Of a stretch of DNA of 64,000 bases, positions 13,312 through 26,887 are shown in pieces. The notes beneath the pieces are model-generated. The model made no database searches, was not told the origin of the DNA, and worked only from the letters and a program-made list of their open reading frames with translations. Position 1 is the stretch's first letter. Every line of letters starts with the position of its first letter. Source of the stretch: Cucumis sativus (lineage: Eukaryota; Streptophyta; Magnoliopsida; Cucurbitales; Cucurbitaceae); NCBI RefSeq assembly GCF_000004075.3, contig NC_026656.2, positions 18,114,607 through 18,178,606 of the forward strand. The letters are read 5' to 3'. The position numbers were made by a program, and so were the translations under genes.

Positions 13312-15941
13312 TTAGCAGTGGTATACCATCATTTGGACTGGCATCCATTTACCATTCAAATCAAAGAGGGAAAAAAAGCCACTTTTTTTCTGCACAAATG
13401 CATTATAACTTTATTTTTATTTTTATTTTTATTTTAAAAAAATAAAATTGAGTACCAAAATGCACCCACTTTCCCTAACATGACAAGACCTAATTCTCAT
13501 CCTTTCCTTTCAACTTTCCCTAACTTTCTTGGGAAAAATAAATAAATATATATACATATATATATTTGAAAATAAGAAAGGGGTGAAGAAAATATTGGAG
13601 TGTGGAAATGTAAAGTCATTGGCCCCAACAAAATCTGTTTGGGAATATATTTGAAAACCATCAACAAAATAACAATCATGCCTCTCCTACTACTACACTA
13701 CACACACTGCCCTTCATTCTTAATTAAAATCACCTTTTTTTTCTTTTCTTTTAGTGTTGAATTTTCAACAATCACTTTCCATGAATTTCCTAGCTAAAAA
13801 GGTTTCCAAGCAAAAATAAAGATCAGAGCATGGAAAAATAAAGTTACTTAAAGCCAATTCCAATAACCCCAAATGAAAAACAAAAGGACAAAAAAAGAAG
13901 GTTAAGATTGAATATGTCAAAATGACCCATTTATTGACTTTTCCTTAGGTCCTTTGCCATCTTCTCTCCTTTTTTTTTTTTTTTTTGTTAAGTAATTAAT
14001 TTTTAGTTTAATGTAATATAGCTTTAGTATAATTATTGGGTTTTGTTTTTCTCTCTATCTCGTCAACACCTTTCCTTTCTTTTCTCTATACTTTTAACTA
14101 ATGGGTAATTATGTAGGGGTTCTTTTATTATTATCATTGCTTTTTCTATATAGAGTACGGAAATTTTGGAAAAGGAAACTACTTTTTTCTATACTCAACT
14201 TCCGTTTGAAAATGGCTTCAATTCAATTGTAGTCCACCTCCCTGGCTTTGAGAAGGTTCACAAAATATGAGAAATTTTGTTTACAATAATTAAGAAAAAA
14301 AATGTTTTGATTTTACTTTGATGATAAAAAAATTTAGATTTAGTTGATATAAGTTTATCAACAATGGCTGCCCTAATTAATTTATTATGGTATAGGCAAA
14401 GGTATTATCTATGAATTACCCTAATTATGTACTAACCAACTTCGTGAAGTGTGAAGTTTTCATTGTGGAGATTATTGGGCTCTACACTAAGCCCACTTAA
14501 TTAGTCCCCCTAATCTAATGCGGGCTCTTCTTTGATTATAGGTCCTTGATTTAGGATAATCGATGGCATAAGTAAACACATTACATCCAAGGGTTTGCTT
14601 TTTTCTTTAAAAATAATAAATACTACATATACCCTATGTTTTTTCTTTTAATCCTTCTCTATTTCGTTTTATTGATATTTTACCAGAGATACAAACCTAA
14701 TTAACGACAAAGAATAATACACTTTAATATCTAGAATAATATCTTCAAAAATATTCTATTTACGTTAATAGCCTAAATAGATACTAATACTTAAACCCTA
14801 TAAAGTTTTCAAATAATTTTATTTTCAAAACTTAGATTATATATCATATCCTACTTAACATTATAACATTTTTCAATATTTTACTACATTCAACGTATAA
14901 ATTTACATATGAGAGAAATATGTTAACACAAGTTTTTAGTTCTAACATGCAAATTTGTACTCTCCTACGAAAAAAACAGAATGAAAAACTTTTCTCTTTT
15001 TCAAATGAAAAAGAATAAATAAATAAAGGTTTGGATAAAAATAAACTATTGATATGGATGGAAAATAAAATTGACTTAATATACTATCTGCCATGTGCAT
15101 TGAATTTTGATCATTCATGTTAACTTGTTATTTATAAGAATCGTCAACTTCTTTAATTTAGTCAGTCCATAAAAATTTGAAAACGTGTAAAACACAATAT
15201 TATAAACTCAAAATGTCGTGACTCTAAATTAATTGTTATCGAATACATATCTATTTTCTATGCATTTCTTTCTCTTTTTCGAAAATTTTGTTGCTTTTAA
15301 TATTTTAAGTATTTTTCATAGAAAAATGGTCTTAGTTGGGCAAAAACCAATCAACTGTAATCTTCAATTATTATGTATAAAATGTTTGACTTATTTGTTT
15401 GAGTAGAAAGTGCCTAATCAATGAAATAAAATTTAAGTTGTTTTTATAAAAAATAACTTAAATAAAAACGACATTTTAAAAGAATATTTTTCACTCGTCA
15501 ATCCAAATAAATTCTAAAAAAATGATTAATAAAATTAGTGATGATTTGAAAGAAGGATAATTTCAATTCAGATTTTATTCTATCAATAATATTATAAATG
15601 AATAAGTATATATTAGCATGTTAAGTTGTTGATCGTATTATTAACATGCAACATGAATGTAAAATTACAAACAAAACCTAACTTTAGTGAATGAATCCTA
15701 TTGATTATATAGGCCAAAGTTTTTTATACGAATAGTTAGACTTGTAATTTTTCATCTTCAACTCCTGAAACCGTTTGGTGGTTACATTTTATGACATTTA
15801 CAAATATCATGGCTGGAAGCGACATCCATTTGTCACAATGCTAATTGCTATCCCCTTATTTTAAACTCTCCAACTCAGTTGCTTTATGGTCTCTTGCTCC
15901 GCTTCTCTTGTTCGTAAACTTACTCTTTCTTTCTTGATTCT

Positions 15942-16000
15942 CTCGCTTAAGTTTAGCTCAGGTAGCTTCCCTCGCTTAAGTTTAGGTCGGGTAGCTTCCC
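15942..16000 (+). repeat. 29-bp tandem duplication
   Basis: A unit beginning CTCGCTTAAGTTTAG and ending GGTAGCTTCC occurs at 15942 and again at 15971 with two or three differences. It is a local duplication in otherwise featureless intergenic DNA. Confidence 0.7.
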
Positions 16001-17298
16001 CCTTCTAAAGAAACACAAAGAGCTATTCACATGGAAACACACAAATAAGAAAACACACGTTCGTTATGAGTTTGACTATTACCACTCGATATAGTGAGAA
16101 GGTCGAGTGATCCTCGGTACTGCTAATACTAGAAGGTGGGTCCTCGGATCCATGGTACCAATTTCATGAAATTTTGTATGGTATTGTTAAGTATTATTAA
16201 AATAATCTATAAGGTGAATCATGTATATCCTGAGGTGATAGGTGGTTTAGTACTGTCTAAAATGCTCAAAACAATAATATAAAAAGGAAATTGAAAAAAA
16301 GAAAAAGAAAACAGAAGAAACTAAAGAAGGGTATAATATAAAAAGGGAAGTTTGGGTGCATGCATATGTTGGGTAAGAAAGAAAGAGGTGGAAGATCAGT
16401 AGTGTGGGATAAAAGTGAAGTGAACGGTAGAAAGTAAAGAAAAAGGAGGGAGGAGGAGGAGGAGGATGAGGAGGATGAGGAGGATTTTACGTGGGAAATG
16501 TGTGGGGTATAGACACGTGCAAATGATGGCTATGTCTTCCCTTAATCATCATTTCCCACCGCTTCTTCCACTGTCTGGGTCCCTTTCCCTTAGCATCATC
16601 CCACCACCTAAATCACACGTCCCCCCACCCTCCCCATCATTTTTACTTTTCTTTTTTCCCTCTCTTCTCCTTCATACCAATCTCTAAATTATTCCCTTCC
16701 CCATTTTTTCTTTCTTTCTTTCTTAATTTTCAAAATAATTTAATTCATTATGAAGTTTCAAACAAAGCATTCATTTTCCTATTCTTCTTTTTCAACACCA
16801 TAAAATTAATACACAAAATTTCATCACGTTCGGTTTATCATGATGTGTGGGTGGAAGAATATGAGTAATACATGTTTTTAATTAATTTAGTGAGATTCAA
16901 ATCGTGGAGGTAGATTAGAATGTAAATTTATAATTAATATGGACACAGAGGGGTTTAATTAATGGTGGGTGCTTAAAAGAGGACAAAATAGAGTCAAGAG
17001 TAATGATGTTAGTACTAATTTCAACACTTTGATATATGATCATCATTTGGCTTCCCCCGCATTCATCTCAAATCAATCTTCAAAGTTATTATTTTTATTA
17101 TTATTGTCATTAATATACTTTTCTTTTCGTCATATTCTAAAAATTGAACCATAGAACTAATGATTGGTTCCGTAATAAATGAATATGGGCGGAGACTGTG
17201 ACTGTGAGATGCACACCGTGCGTCTGGACCCAACGCCCAACCTTACTTATTTCCCTCATTATTATGATTTGTGACGAACCAAAATTTCCCCCCAAGAG

Positions 17299-17301
<3 letters not shown>

Positions 17302-17371
<70 letters not shown>
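17302..17371 (+). repeat. (AT)35 microsatellite
   Basis: Seventy bases of perfect AT dinucleotide repeat, the longest simple repeat in the window. Open frames crossing it (17198-17546) are artefacts of IY/YI translation. Such runs are length-polymorphic and prone to assembly error. Confidence 0.95.
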
Positions 17372-17374
<3 letters not shown>

Positions 17375-19626
17375 TCTGCTTTTGCCTTTCACTACGTGGG
17401 GGAATCTCTCTTTTACCTTCCACCACCATTTACTTCTTTACACTCGTTCAATTACACTTCGTTTCTATTCTAATCATCCACTCATTTTGCCTTTTCTTTC
17501 CCCTTTCATAGCCATACACTCGATTCTTTTGACCCATTATAAGTAATCATACTTCTCTAAATTATCCACACATACGTTTTACTTCATATCAAAATTCACA
17601 TGGAAACGAGAATTCTATGTCATCATGTAACAACAACAACAGTAATAGAAGAAAAAAGTGATTAAAAATTGAAAAATTATGCCTACTAATATAGTGTTTT
17701 GACACTTGTGCTTTGATACTCAAATCAAAGAGTAAGTAAATGCTACACATTTAAGAATTTGAAAGTAGTTGATGAAGTTTTTTTAGGGATATAGTGATGT
17801 ATTTATTTATAAGGGTGGATGACTAAAATTATTTCATCATAAAGTTTTGAAGACTAATCAAGGAACAATTTTGCTAATTAATTAAGATAATGTATGTGAA
17901 CGACATGTTAGTTAGGCACTTTGTCAGACTCGACTTCAAACCATATATACCAATTCTCCTCCTTGGATTTGTCTTGATGATATATAAAGCATCTTTTGGC
18001 TTGGGTTTTATTATTATCATTATTTTCTTTTGCCATTTCTCATGTTCTTGTTTGATGTCAAATTGTCGTTTTTGTTAAAAATCATCCATATTAATATCTA
18101 TTTTGTTTCGTTATTTTACACAGTTTTATGATTTAATTACCTAACTTTCAAAACATATTATATATTTATGAAATCAAATCCATACTTATTTCTTGCCAGT
18201 TGATTCTTCAACTCTATATTACTTTTAAATTCAACCTTTCATTTTGATTAATTCTCTACAACTCATTTTTGCCCCTATCACTTTCTACCATTTATTAAGT
18301 TGCTTCGTAAAATTTCTTGAAAATAAAGTTGTGGTCAGTAATTGTTTATTGCTGAAATACATCAACATTCTCTGTTGTTAGAAGTATTGACAAATTCATC
18401 ATTGCATCAGTAGGAAAGAAAACTATACTTGAAGGAAGTAATGTTTGTTCTAATTAGAACAATAATTAACCCCACTATATAATTAATTATAGAAAAAAAA
18501 AAAAGAAGAAGAAGAAGAAGAAAAGAAAAGAAGAAAAATGGTGTGAAAAGAAAACTTGATATTAGGACAAATATAATCAGTCCGTATTTGCATGGGGTCG
18601 TCCTTTGGTATCACCAACCAACGGTTAGCAATTTGAAAGCAGTACCGTCCATTTGGTGGCATTAAGAATTTGAAGCCATTGAAAACTGCGAGACATAATA
18701 TGTAAGGCAAGATAGAATAATTGAGAGAGACGATCGAAGAGCATTGGGGCTTAGCTGTCTCTTAGTTTTACACGACCCAAATCAAATCTCATTAACATTT
18801 CTTTTTTGTCAAAATATCTTTTTGTGTCATTCTATTATTTCATTCCCATGTGCACACTTTTCACTCTACAATTACATTCTTATCTTAAATTTCTCTAATT
18901 ATTTCCCATCTCCTTGCTTTTTGCCAAAGCGTCCCTTTTCATCCAATGGATAAAATTTACATTTTTTTTTCTTTCTCGTATATATTGTGACTCCAAGTAT
19001 GGCCGAAAGCTCACAAGTGGGTCCAAACCGTCCAAACCTAAGAGATCATAATGAAAATAAACATACGTCGAAAAATAAAATTTTAGTTAAAGCCTAAAGT
19101 TTCAGATCAACCAAAGACAAACTCAAGAAATAATCGAGTTAAGCTCAATGTTTTGAGTCAACTTGACTAACTAAATGCAAGCACCATGCAACCCTAATAA
19201 CGGCTTTTACTTTTTCTTTGACAATTAACATCACCAACGTCACATATAGCTCCAAACAGGTAAACCCTCTTGACATTGCCAGTACTACACATAGTAATTT
19301 TATAAATAGCTTCCTTTGATTACCTAAGAAAAAGAGTAAGTAATCTTTAAAAGAAATATCTAATATTGTTTATTTTTTTGTACATGACCGGATGATACAC
19401 ACTTTAATACACGTGGTCGAAAAGTGAAACAAGATTAGGAGAAGCCACTTCAAAATCCAACCTAGGACAAGTTTACAACTATTATATATATATATCAAAT
19501 TTTGAGTTAAAATAAGTCCTTAAAATGCATGGAGTGATGAATGAATTTGAAGGGAAAAGAAGTTAGATATGCATAAAAGGGAATATTATATATATATATA
19601 TATATATTAAGGACTAGAATGAAGAG

Positions 19627-19636
19627 GCCACGTGTC
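19627..19636. promoter_or_regulatory. G-box/ABRE element GCCACGTGTC
   Basis: A perfect CACGTG core in the ABRE-like context GCCACGTGTC, the site type bound by bZIP (ABF/GBF) and bHLH (PIF-like) factors. It is about 1.45 kb upstream of the WOX4 start codon. The motif is seen directly; a regulatory link to WOX4 is only possible. Confidence 0.35.
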
Positions 19637-20775
19637 ATGTATCCGTACACATAATTAGTGTGTGTATAGAAATGGTGTGTGTGTGTTTCTCTTTTGCGGT
19701 TTAGGCACACGTGAGTCAGCAGATGCCTTTTGATTAAAAGGTGGGTTAGAGAGTGTAAAGCCCTAAATCTAATCAAATCATAGTTAAATTTTTAATAATA
19801 GTAGTTACCATTACCGGCCAGGTAAAAGTTAAAAATGAATATAGAATGCAAGAAACGACACCGTTAGAAGGGTGCATGCAGCTGGCACATTGACAACCGT
19901 GCAGAAAAGGGAACAAAAACATATATATATATATTCTATAGAGGAAGAGAGTGTGTGAAGTAAATATAAAATAAAAGTGGTATATATTTTGGAAATTGGG
20001 TCAACAGTTCCCAAAGAAGTCTGTGGTTTTTTTGGGAATATTCAAATCCACACTCCCAGCTTTCTTTCTTTGTTTACACCAAATATATATAATTATATAT
20101 TTTTTCCTTTCCTTTCCTTTCCTTTTTTTTTTTTTTTTTGCCACCACTTCACACTTGTAAAGAAATCACGACGGCTTTCAATTCTTCTCTTTTTATTTTT
20201 TCTAACTACAATAATAATAATTTATTTGCCCTTTCTTATTTCCATCTCTCCAAATCTCACTCATTTTATTTAGTATAATTGAAGAAAAAGATAATCGAGT
20301 GAACCAAACTATAACCTTACTTTTATGTTGTTGGTAAGCTGGAGTTTAGAAGTGATGTGTTCTAGCGAGGGTTTAGAGGCAGTACCTCTAAAATCAAAAT
20401 TATTTACATATTTAAATAATCTCCATCCATGGCTCTAATATTTTTGTTTTTCTTTTGTGTGATTGGACTGAATTGAAAAAAAAAAGTGTATATATGTGTG
20501 TGGAGAGCAGCGTATGTCATGATAAAAAAGGGGGTAAAGAGTTAGGGGTATTGGCATGAAAAAGTATAGGGATTGGAGGAATGAGATTTTTGTTTTTTGG
20601 GTGTGTGTCATAGTTGGTTTGGTTTTCCAGCTTTATGGTAAAAAGGTTGAGAGAGAGCACCGAAAAGCAAAGACACCTTATGATGAAAGCAAGAAAAGAA
20701 AAACCACCCGATTTGACTGCCCAACTCTCTCACACACTTACCCACATGCATTGCAGCTCATTTTCTCATTAATTC

Positions 20776-20780
<5 letters not shown>

Positions 20781-20812
<32 letters not shown>
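20781..20812 (+). repeat. (TC)n microsatellite upstream of WOX4
   Basis: About fifteen perfect TC units, 270 bases before the WOX4 start codon, followed by a poly-A run at about 20874-20894. CT-rich stretches are common near plant core promoters and leaders, so this may lie in the WOX4 promoter or 5' UTR. Confidence 0.85.
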
Positions 20813-20818
<6 letters not shown>

Positions 20819-20998
20819 AGTTTTCAATTATTTTCAACAATATTCAAATTTACAAATTAAAATTTCCCTTTCCAAAAAAAAAAAAAAAAAAAAACTAAAG
20901 ATAATATGCTCTCAAGTCAACCTCACCTCATCATTTGGTCTTGCTTCTTCCAAACACCACCTCATTTCCCACTTTCTTTTCTTTTACCAATTTTAATT

Positions 20999-21064
20999 AT
21001 GGGGTTTGTGTTTGCGTTTGTGTGTGTATATAATAAGAGGTGGTGGGTTTGTTCCAATTCTTGA
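20999..21064 (+). other. Possible upstream ORF in the WOX4 leader
   Basis: ATG at 20999 opens a 21-codon frame ending in TGA at 21062-21064, 16 bases before the WOX4 start. It matters only if transcription starts upstream of it. A TATA-like element at about 21026-21034 (GTATATAATAAG) could instead place the start site downstream and remove this frame from the mRNA. Confidence 0.3.
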
Positions 21065-21080
21065 CCATATGGTATTAAAC

Positions 21081-21926
21081 ATGAAGGTTCATCAGTTTGC
21101 ACGTGGATTTTGGGACGAACCCTCTCTCTCCCTTGGCTGTAAACGCTTACGCCCTCTTGCTCCTAAACTTCAACAACCCACCTCCGATAACACAACCACC
21201 ACCACCACCACCCTCACCACTTTCGATCTCAAGACCTTCATCAAACCCGATTGTGGTCCTCGCAAACCAGGTTCCTCCCATGATCACAGCAAAGACTCTT
21301 CCTCCTCTTCCTCTTCCCTCCAGGTAACTAATTAACAACTACTGTTCTTTTAATTACAATACTTAGAATATCTAAAAAAAAAAAACCCTTGTTTTGTACA
21401 GACAGGGGTGGAAACGCATCCTGGAGGGACACGGTGGAATCCAACTCAAGAACAAATTGGGATATTGGAGATGCTTTATAGCAGAGGAATGAGGACTCCC
21501 AATGCCCAACAAATCGAACACATCACTGCACAACTTGGCAACTACGGAAAGATTGAAGGCAAGAATGTTTTTTATTGGTTTCAAAATCATAAAGCCCGTG
21601 AACGACAGAAACAGAAACGCAACAGTCTTGGTCTTCCACACTCTCCAAGAACTCCTCCCCCTCCTCCCATCATTCCCGCCTTCCACACGGTACGTTTCCG
21701 AAATAATCTGCATGTCTTCTAATAATCATTATCCCTGCTTCCGTATAAATTAATCATAACACGAGGAATATAAATTAATTTGCAGGGAGAGGAAGACAGC
21801 CCGTACAAGAGGAAGTGCTTGTATTGGGGTTTTGAGTGTTTGGTAGAAGATAATGGTTTAATGTGTAAAAAGGAGGAAGATCATGATAGGACTTTGGAGT
21901 TATTCCCCTTGCACCCAGAACGCTGA
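21081..21926 (+). CDS. WOX4: WUSCHEL-related homeobox 4 (3 exons)
   Basis: Nuclear homeodomain factor that in Arabidopsis maintains vascular cambium stem cells downstream of the TDIF-PXY pathway. Exons 21081-21323, 21402-21689 and 21786-21926 join in phase to 223 aa (Arabidopsis about 251). The start was set at MKVHQF, the conserved WOX4 N-terminus; an in-frame ATG 12 bases upstream (21069) would add MVLN. Residues about 17-34 contain the WOX4 block [15 protein letters not shown]. The homeodomain covers about residues 89-154, with the WUS-clade pattern [12 protein letters not shown], an extended loop, and [16 protein letters not shown] in helix 3. The C-terminus has the WUS box TLELFPLH (213-220), a repression motif. 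A WOX4-like block [11 protein letters not shown] lies in exon 3. At the exon 2 acceptor the reads TACAG|ACAG offer a second AG four bases on, which would shift the frame. Confidence 0.97.
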
Positions 21927-22004
21927 TGATCCAATTTTTTTGAAATTCAAAAAAAAAAGAAAAAAAAAATTGCATCTTTTGCTATGATCATAAGTTGTTA
22001 TGAA

Positions 22005-22083
22005 TTCTCTTTCTCTTTTTCTTTTTCTTTTTTCCTCTCGTTTTCGAGAAAAAAAAAAAAAGAGAAAAAAGAGAAAAGAAAGG
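22005..22083. other. Pyrimidine/purine hairpin just after WOX4
   Basis: About 36 bases of almost pure C/T end in CTCG, then TTT(T), then CGAG followed by about 38 bases of almost pure A/G. The arms can pair as an imperfect stem of 30 bases or more around the perfect CTCG/CGAG base. It begins about 80 bases after the WOX4 stop, so it probably lies in the 3' UTR or terminator region. Role unknown. Confidence 0.5.
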
Positions 22084-25000
22084 TCGAAGAATAACAACTA
22101 CCACTTCTCTTCTTTGTACTCATGTATGACGTACTGCCAATTTTCTTATGTGAAAGAAAGCGAAGGATAAATCCTGATTTCTTTTCCTTTTAACAAAACT
22201 TCCTTTAGTTTTATGTTAGTAAGAAAAACGGTTCCTTTTTTGAGAAACACTTTGTTAAAATGGAAGGCTTTTTTAGGTTAAAAGTGAGGGAGAAGCTATA
22301 TTGGACACTGAAGTCCACAAGGGGCTACCTTCCTTCTTGTTTCTTATCCTTTTTCTTGGATTTCAAACTCTTCTTCCACTTTTTTCCAATAACTATTATA
22401 AATAAATTTCCAAACGTTAACAAAATTTGACTACTTACGGCAGACTTTCATAAAGTGCCATATCAACCCAATCTAAGGACATGAATTTTCAACTTTATTT
22501 TCTACCAAAAAAATAAAAAAAAAACGTTGAAGGACTGTTGTTAAATTGTGACATGCATGTATTTTAATGAGAGAATCGAAGTGGAAAGTGGGGGCCAATC
22601 GTCTTGGAGGGAAAAGTTGAATCACTAAATTTGAAAGAAAAAAAAGTTGAAAAAGAAAATATTAATGTGATTTGTTAGTGTCCATTAATTTCAAATATGA
22701 TGATGATGATTATGGAAATATGGAAAATAGGGGTAGCTATGACTTCTTAAATAATTGTCAAATTTATCTTTGTCTATTAGCATAATTGACAATCTGTTTC
22801 ACAATGATGATGATGGGAAATTTTTTGCTAAATAAAAACAAAACATTCTAATTTTTGTAATCTCTGTATTCTTCTGTAGCACTGTCCATTTTCAAATAAA
22901 GAGATTAGATATGTGTCTTGTATTTCAGAAGAGTACCATCGTTGTTTTTGCTTTATTTACTTGCCACGTGTTTGTGTTATATATGTTTCATAGTTTTCTT
23001 AAACTGTATAATATATACTTCGATCTTAGCTTCTTTCTATCTTTTTTCAACTCATATTCGTTCAATTACTGCTTGTAAAGTGATAAAAAGTAATTGTTTT
23101 CTAATTTTATATGACGTCTGGTTGATATAAGCTGCAAAGAGATAAACGTAGTTGGAAGTGCAACAACTGAAAAAACTAACTAGTCCACTAATTTGGTTTG
23201 GTTAATTTTCTTTATAGAATAAAACCTCTTCATTTGAAGGGAGAAAATTGTGAAGTGTTTATTTGGATCTGTTCTTTCAAGGGTGTAGTACATATTTGTT
23301 GTTCAGAAAAATTATTATAATACATGTATATGTATGCATGTTATTCAGAAAACCCATTAGAGAAATAAAAATGTCCAATTTTAATTTATAAAGAACAATG
23401 GCAAAGTTAAAATAAATTTTTGTAACAAAAATACCCAAAACTGGTAACTAAACCGACTGTAATCTGAATTAATTGATTAAACATTGATCCAGTAGATGTT
23501 TTTTTATTGAACATCGTTTTAATTTCCTTGTTTGCATAAAATTAATTTGTTTGGTTTGATTTATGGTTAGTCCAATAATTGAAAAAACTGAACTGATTTT
23601 CACTCCAAGTGTACTGCAAGATATACAATGAAGTGTAATTCATTTGGTATTATTAGGAAATTTGTTTTGTTCTCTTCCTGTGCACTGAAGTATATTATTC
23701 ATAGATTAACAGTTTATTCTTCTCTCTTCAAAGAAAACAAACTGTAAACTTGGGAACAGATGATCTTCATAAAAATTATGTTTTAATAAAGTTTACCGGA
23801 TGAATGAATTGTTATTTTTTTATCATTTTGGGAAGAACTACATATTTAAAGTGTGTTTAGTAACCTGTCAAATTTTCATTATTATGATTCAAAATACGTT
23901 TTAATCTTAGTTAATAAATACCATTTAAAAATATTGGAACAATTTAAACACTCTTTGAAAGTTCCATATCAGAGATGATTTCTTTTAATGTGGTGTAACC
24001 AAACTAATTACTTTTTCTTCAAATTTGAACATATTTAACTCAAAGTCAAAATCAACTTAACTTTTAAATATTGTTATTGTGCTTATAATATCAACCTCAA
24101 CCCTTCATTCAAAAGCTTCCATTTTTCTCACTATAAAATTCATGTATTCAACTCAAATGCTATTGAAAAATATATATATAAATAAAATGCATCTTTATTT
24201 TTCTTCTTCTAAATTTTATTAAATTCAAGTGAGAAATTATAGTTAAAATAAGTATCAACTTTACGATTTAACATAACGAATTTGATTTAAGTCGGTGTAT
24301 GTCATAATCTATACTATACATTATTATATATAAAATAAAAAGAAAGAAAAAAGCTATCCTTTTACGTATAATAAGCTACTTTTATGCATGCATGACGCAT
24401 TAATTAATAGTTAGATGGTTTTTTTTATGATTAATAGAAGCTTTTTTTTCTTTAATATTAAAAAAGATAATTAAGATGAGATTTTGAAATGATTATCTAG
24501 GGGTATTTTTTCTTAATTAGACGCATTTGAGAAAGAAAAATAGAACCAGCTGTGTAACAAATGTAATGATTACAAGAGGAAGGACTTTAGCTTTGATTAT
24601 TTAATATATAATAGGAAGAATAAAGATACTTTAGCCAATTGATCAATCAAGTAGATCGTGCTAGATTCTTGTGGGTCACTTCTTTAATCTCATTTTCACA
24701 TCTTAACAAACTTTTAAACTCTTATATTATCTTCTTCTCCATTTTAACTTTCACACCTCCAACCAAATCTAACTACTTAATATTTTACATTATTATTATT
24801 TTTGTTACGATAAATAGCTCTAAAGAAATATGTTCGATTGTATGGTTGTTTAGGGTTAAGTAATAGTTATTACAAATTTTCTCATGTAGTGATTTAAACA
24901 TTAGTACAATCTCTTTACATAAGTGTTATACGAGAATGTTTGGTTCTACGTGAAAAAAATGTTTTAAGAGTTTAATTGTTAGAAAAATAATGCTATTACA

Positions 25001-26887
25001 TATAAATATGTAGAAGTATAATAATAATTGTATATTTCATATCAACTTAATAATTAGTAATTAAGCTCAATTTACTAAAATACAAATTGAAGATAGAGAT
25101 GTTGTTGCAAACTTAAAATATATGTAAGAGATATTTTAGATAACATGTTTAATTAATTCTTATTTTTCTTGGTATGCATCATAGTTTTATGATCTTAAAA
25201 GCCTTTTCTTAATTGTTATGGGAAAACCTTTATGAGTGGTTGAATTTTGTTTATGGTAGGCCAAATAATCCACCTTTGCTCTTTTCATTTTCCTTCTGTT
25301 TTTCAAAATAATAATGGTAAAAAAAGGGACAAACAAATGGAAAAAAATAATAATAGGAATGAGCCCTAATTAAAAAATTGTTAAGGAGGTTATTTAAAAG
25401 CAACTTTTAATATACTTTGGTCATGATTGGAACACAAACTTTAATATGTTGGTCTATTTTATTTAGATATAAGTAGTCTTTTCATATCCTTTAAATATAT
25501 TTGCTATATATCAATCTGCTATGTCTAAATACACTTTAACTATGAAGCTTACAAATTAATATTTCAGGTAAACTTCTAATTTCATTGACTAAATTTCATG
25601 TTTAAGCAACTTATCTAACTCTTGCTCTTCATTTAGTTCATGCACAATATCAACAATAATAATTAAAAAAAAAAACATAATTTTCTTTGAGGTATTAAAA
25701 ATGGGAGTTAATCATATGTTTTACAATTTAGAAGAATATTATTTTTAACATAATTCTCAATTGATAGCTCATTTAGAATGTAAAAGTTGCATTTACTCAA
25801 AGTTATTAAAAGTAGAAGTAGTTTGTGAAAAGAGTGAAGAAAAGGGGCATGCCTTTAAATGAAGGCCGATGTTGAATTTCAGTGGTTGGGCCCAAATTCT
25901 CATGGATCTTTAAAGCCCATTTCGATTAGCACACCCAACTCATTCCACAAATTAAAAGGAAATATGGTTATACAATGTAAAAGCATTGACTGAATCCTTC
26001 TTTACTTCACTAAGTGACAAGCACATTACCACTGTGCTATGTGCTATGTATATATTATCTTTGTTGGGTGTGTTCTTATCTTCTAGATCTTCCCCCTTGT
26101 GTTGACTAATATAACTCTTTTTTTTTCTTTACTTGTTTATCTCATGTACTTGAATGTTGTATAAAATATGAAACCCGAAGAGTCATTTATGTTGGTGTCT
26201 CTTCCGTAGGACTGTGTCGTTGCCAAATTATTGGGGACTGGGGAGGAGATATTTTTTTGGCTGCTTGCGATATCTTATTTGAGTCTAAATTATAATTTAA
26301 CCATCTGATTTGACTCGACAAACTCTCCTATACGAGGCGTTCAATTTTCATTGTTTATAATATTCATCCTGGTCCTACGTTCATTGACAAAACATTTTGA
26401 TAATTGATATATGACATGGTGGCTTATTTATTTATTTTTAGTTCTGGGTATCTAGCTTCCTTACTAGATTGTCTGATAATTGTGTTTTTTTTTTTAATCA
26501 GACGTGGTATTATGTACAATCGAATTTTCCCAGATGTGTTTTTTTTGTTTGGGCAAAGCAATTGATCTGTAAACGTTCTACCATACACTTTATAGTCTTT
26601 TGGCATCGTTCTACTCTATATTGCAAGATTGTTATAGATAATTCAGCCGTGTTAATGAATATGGTTTTGTTTAAAGACGTATGTTGAGAATAAAGAATCT
26701 GCACAAAATGCAGTAGGTAAGCTAATGGAATGCTGATCAATTACTAACAAATCTGGACTTGGATACTTTACTTGTGGAGGTCGAAGTGTTTTGGTTTTGT
26801 TAACTTAGAAAACGTACATGATTCTGTGAAAGCAATAACTGATGTACTTGAATAATAAATAGTTTGATTGCAAGAAGAGATAGGTTG

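Larger units (their letters stand above)
10809..20998. other. Gene-poor, microsatellite-rich interval before WOX4
   Basis: About 10 kb with no convincing gene on either strand. It contains GAA, AT, CT and A/G-rich simple repeats, long homopurine tracts (13.15-13.31 kb, 16.27-16.48 kb) and several G-box cores: GACACGTGTG near 12588, ACACGTGC near 16513, ACACGTGG near 19410 and GCCACGTGTC at 19627. Open frames here are low-complexity or built from the repeats. Part of this interval presumably serves as WOX4 upstream regulatory DNA, but that is inference. Confidence 0.55.

Noticed and set aside
17198-17546. Two overlapping 91-codon frames with Ile-Tyr repeats
   Set aside because: They are translations of the (AT)35 repeat.
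20556-20996. 146-codon open frame upstream of WOX4
   Set aside because: It is built from a TC microsatellite (Ser-Leu runs) and a poly-A run (Lys run), with no recognisable domain.
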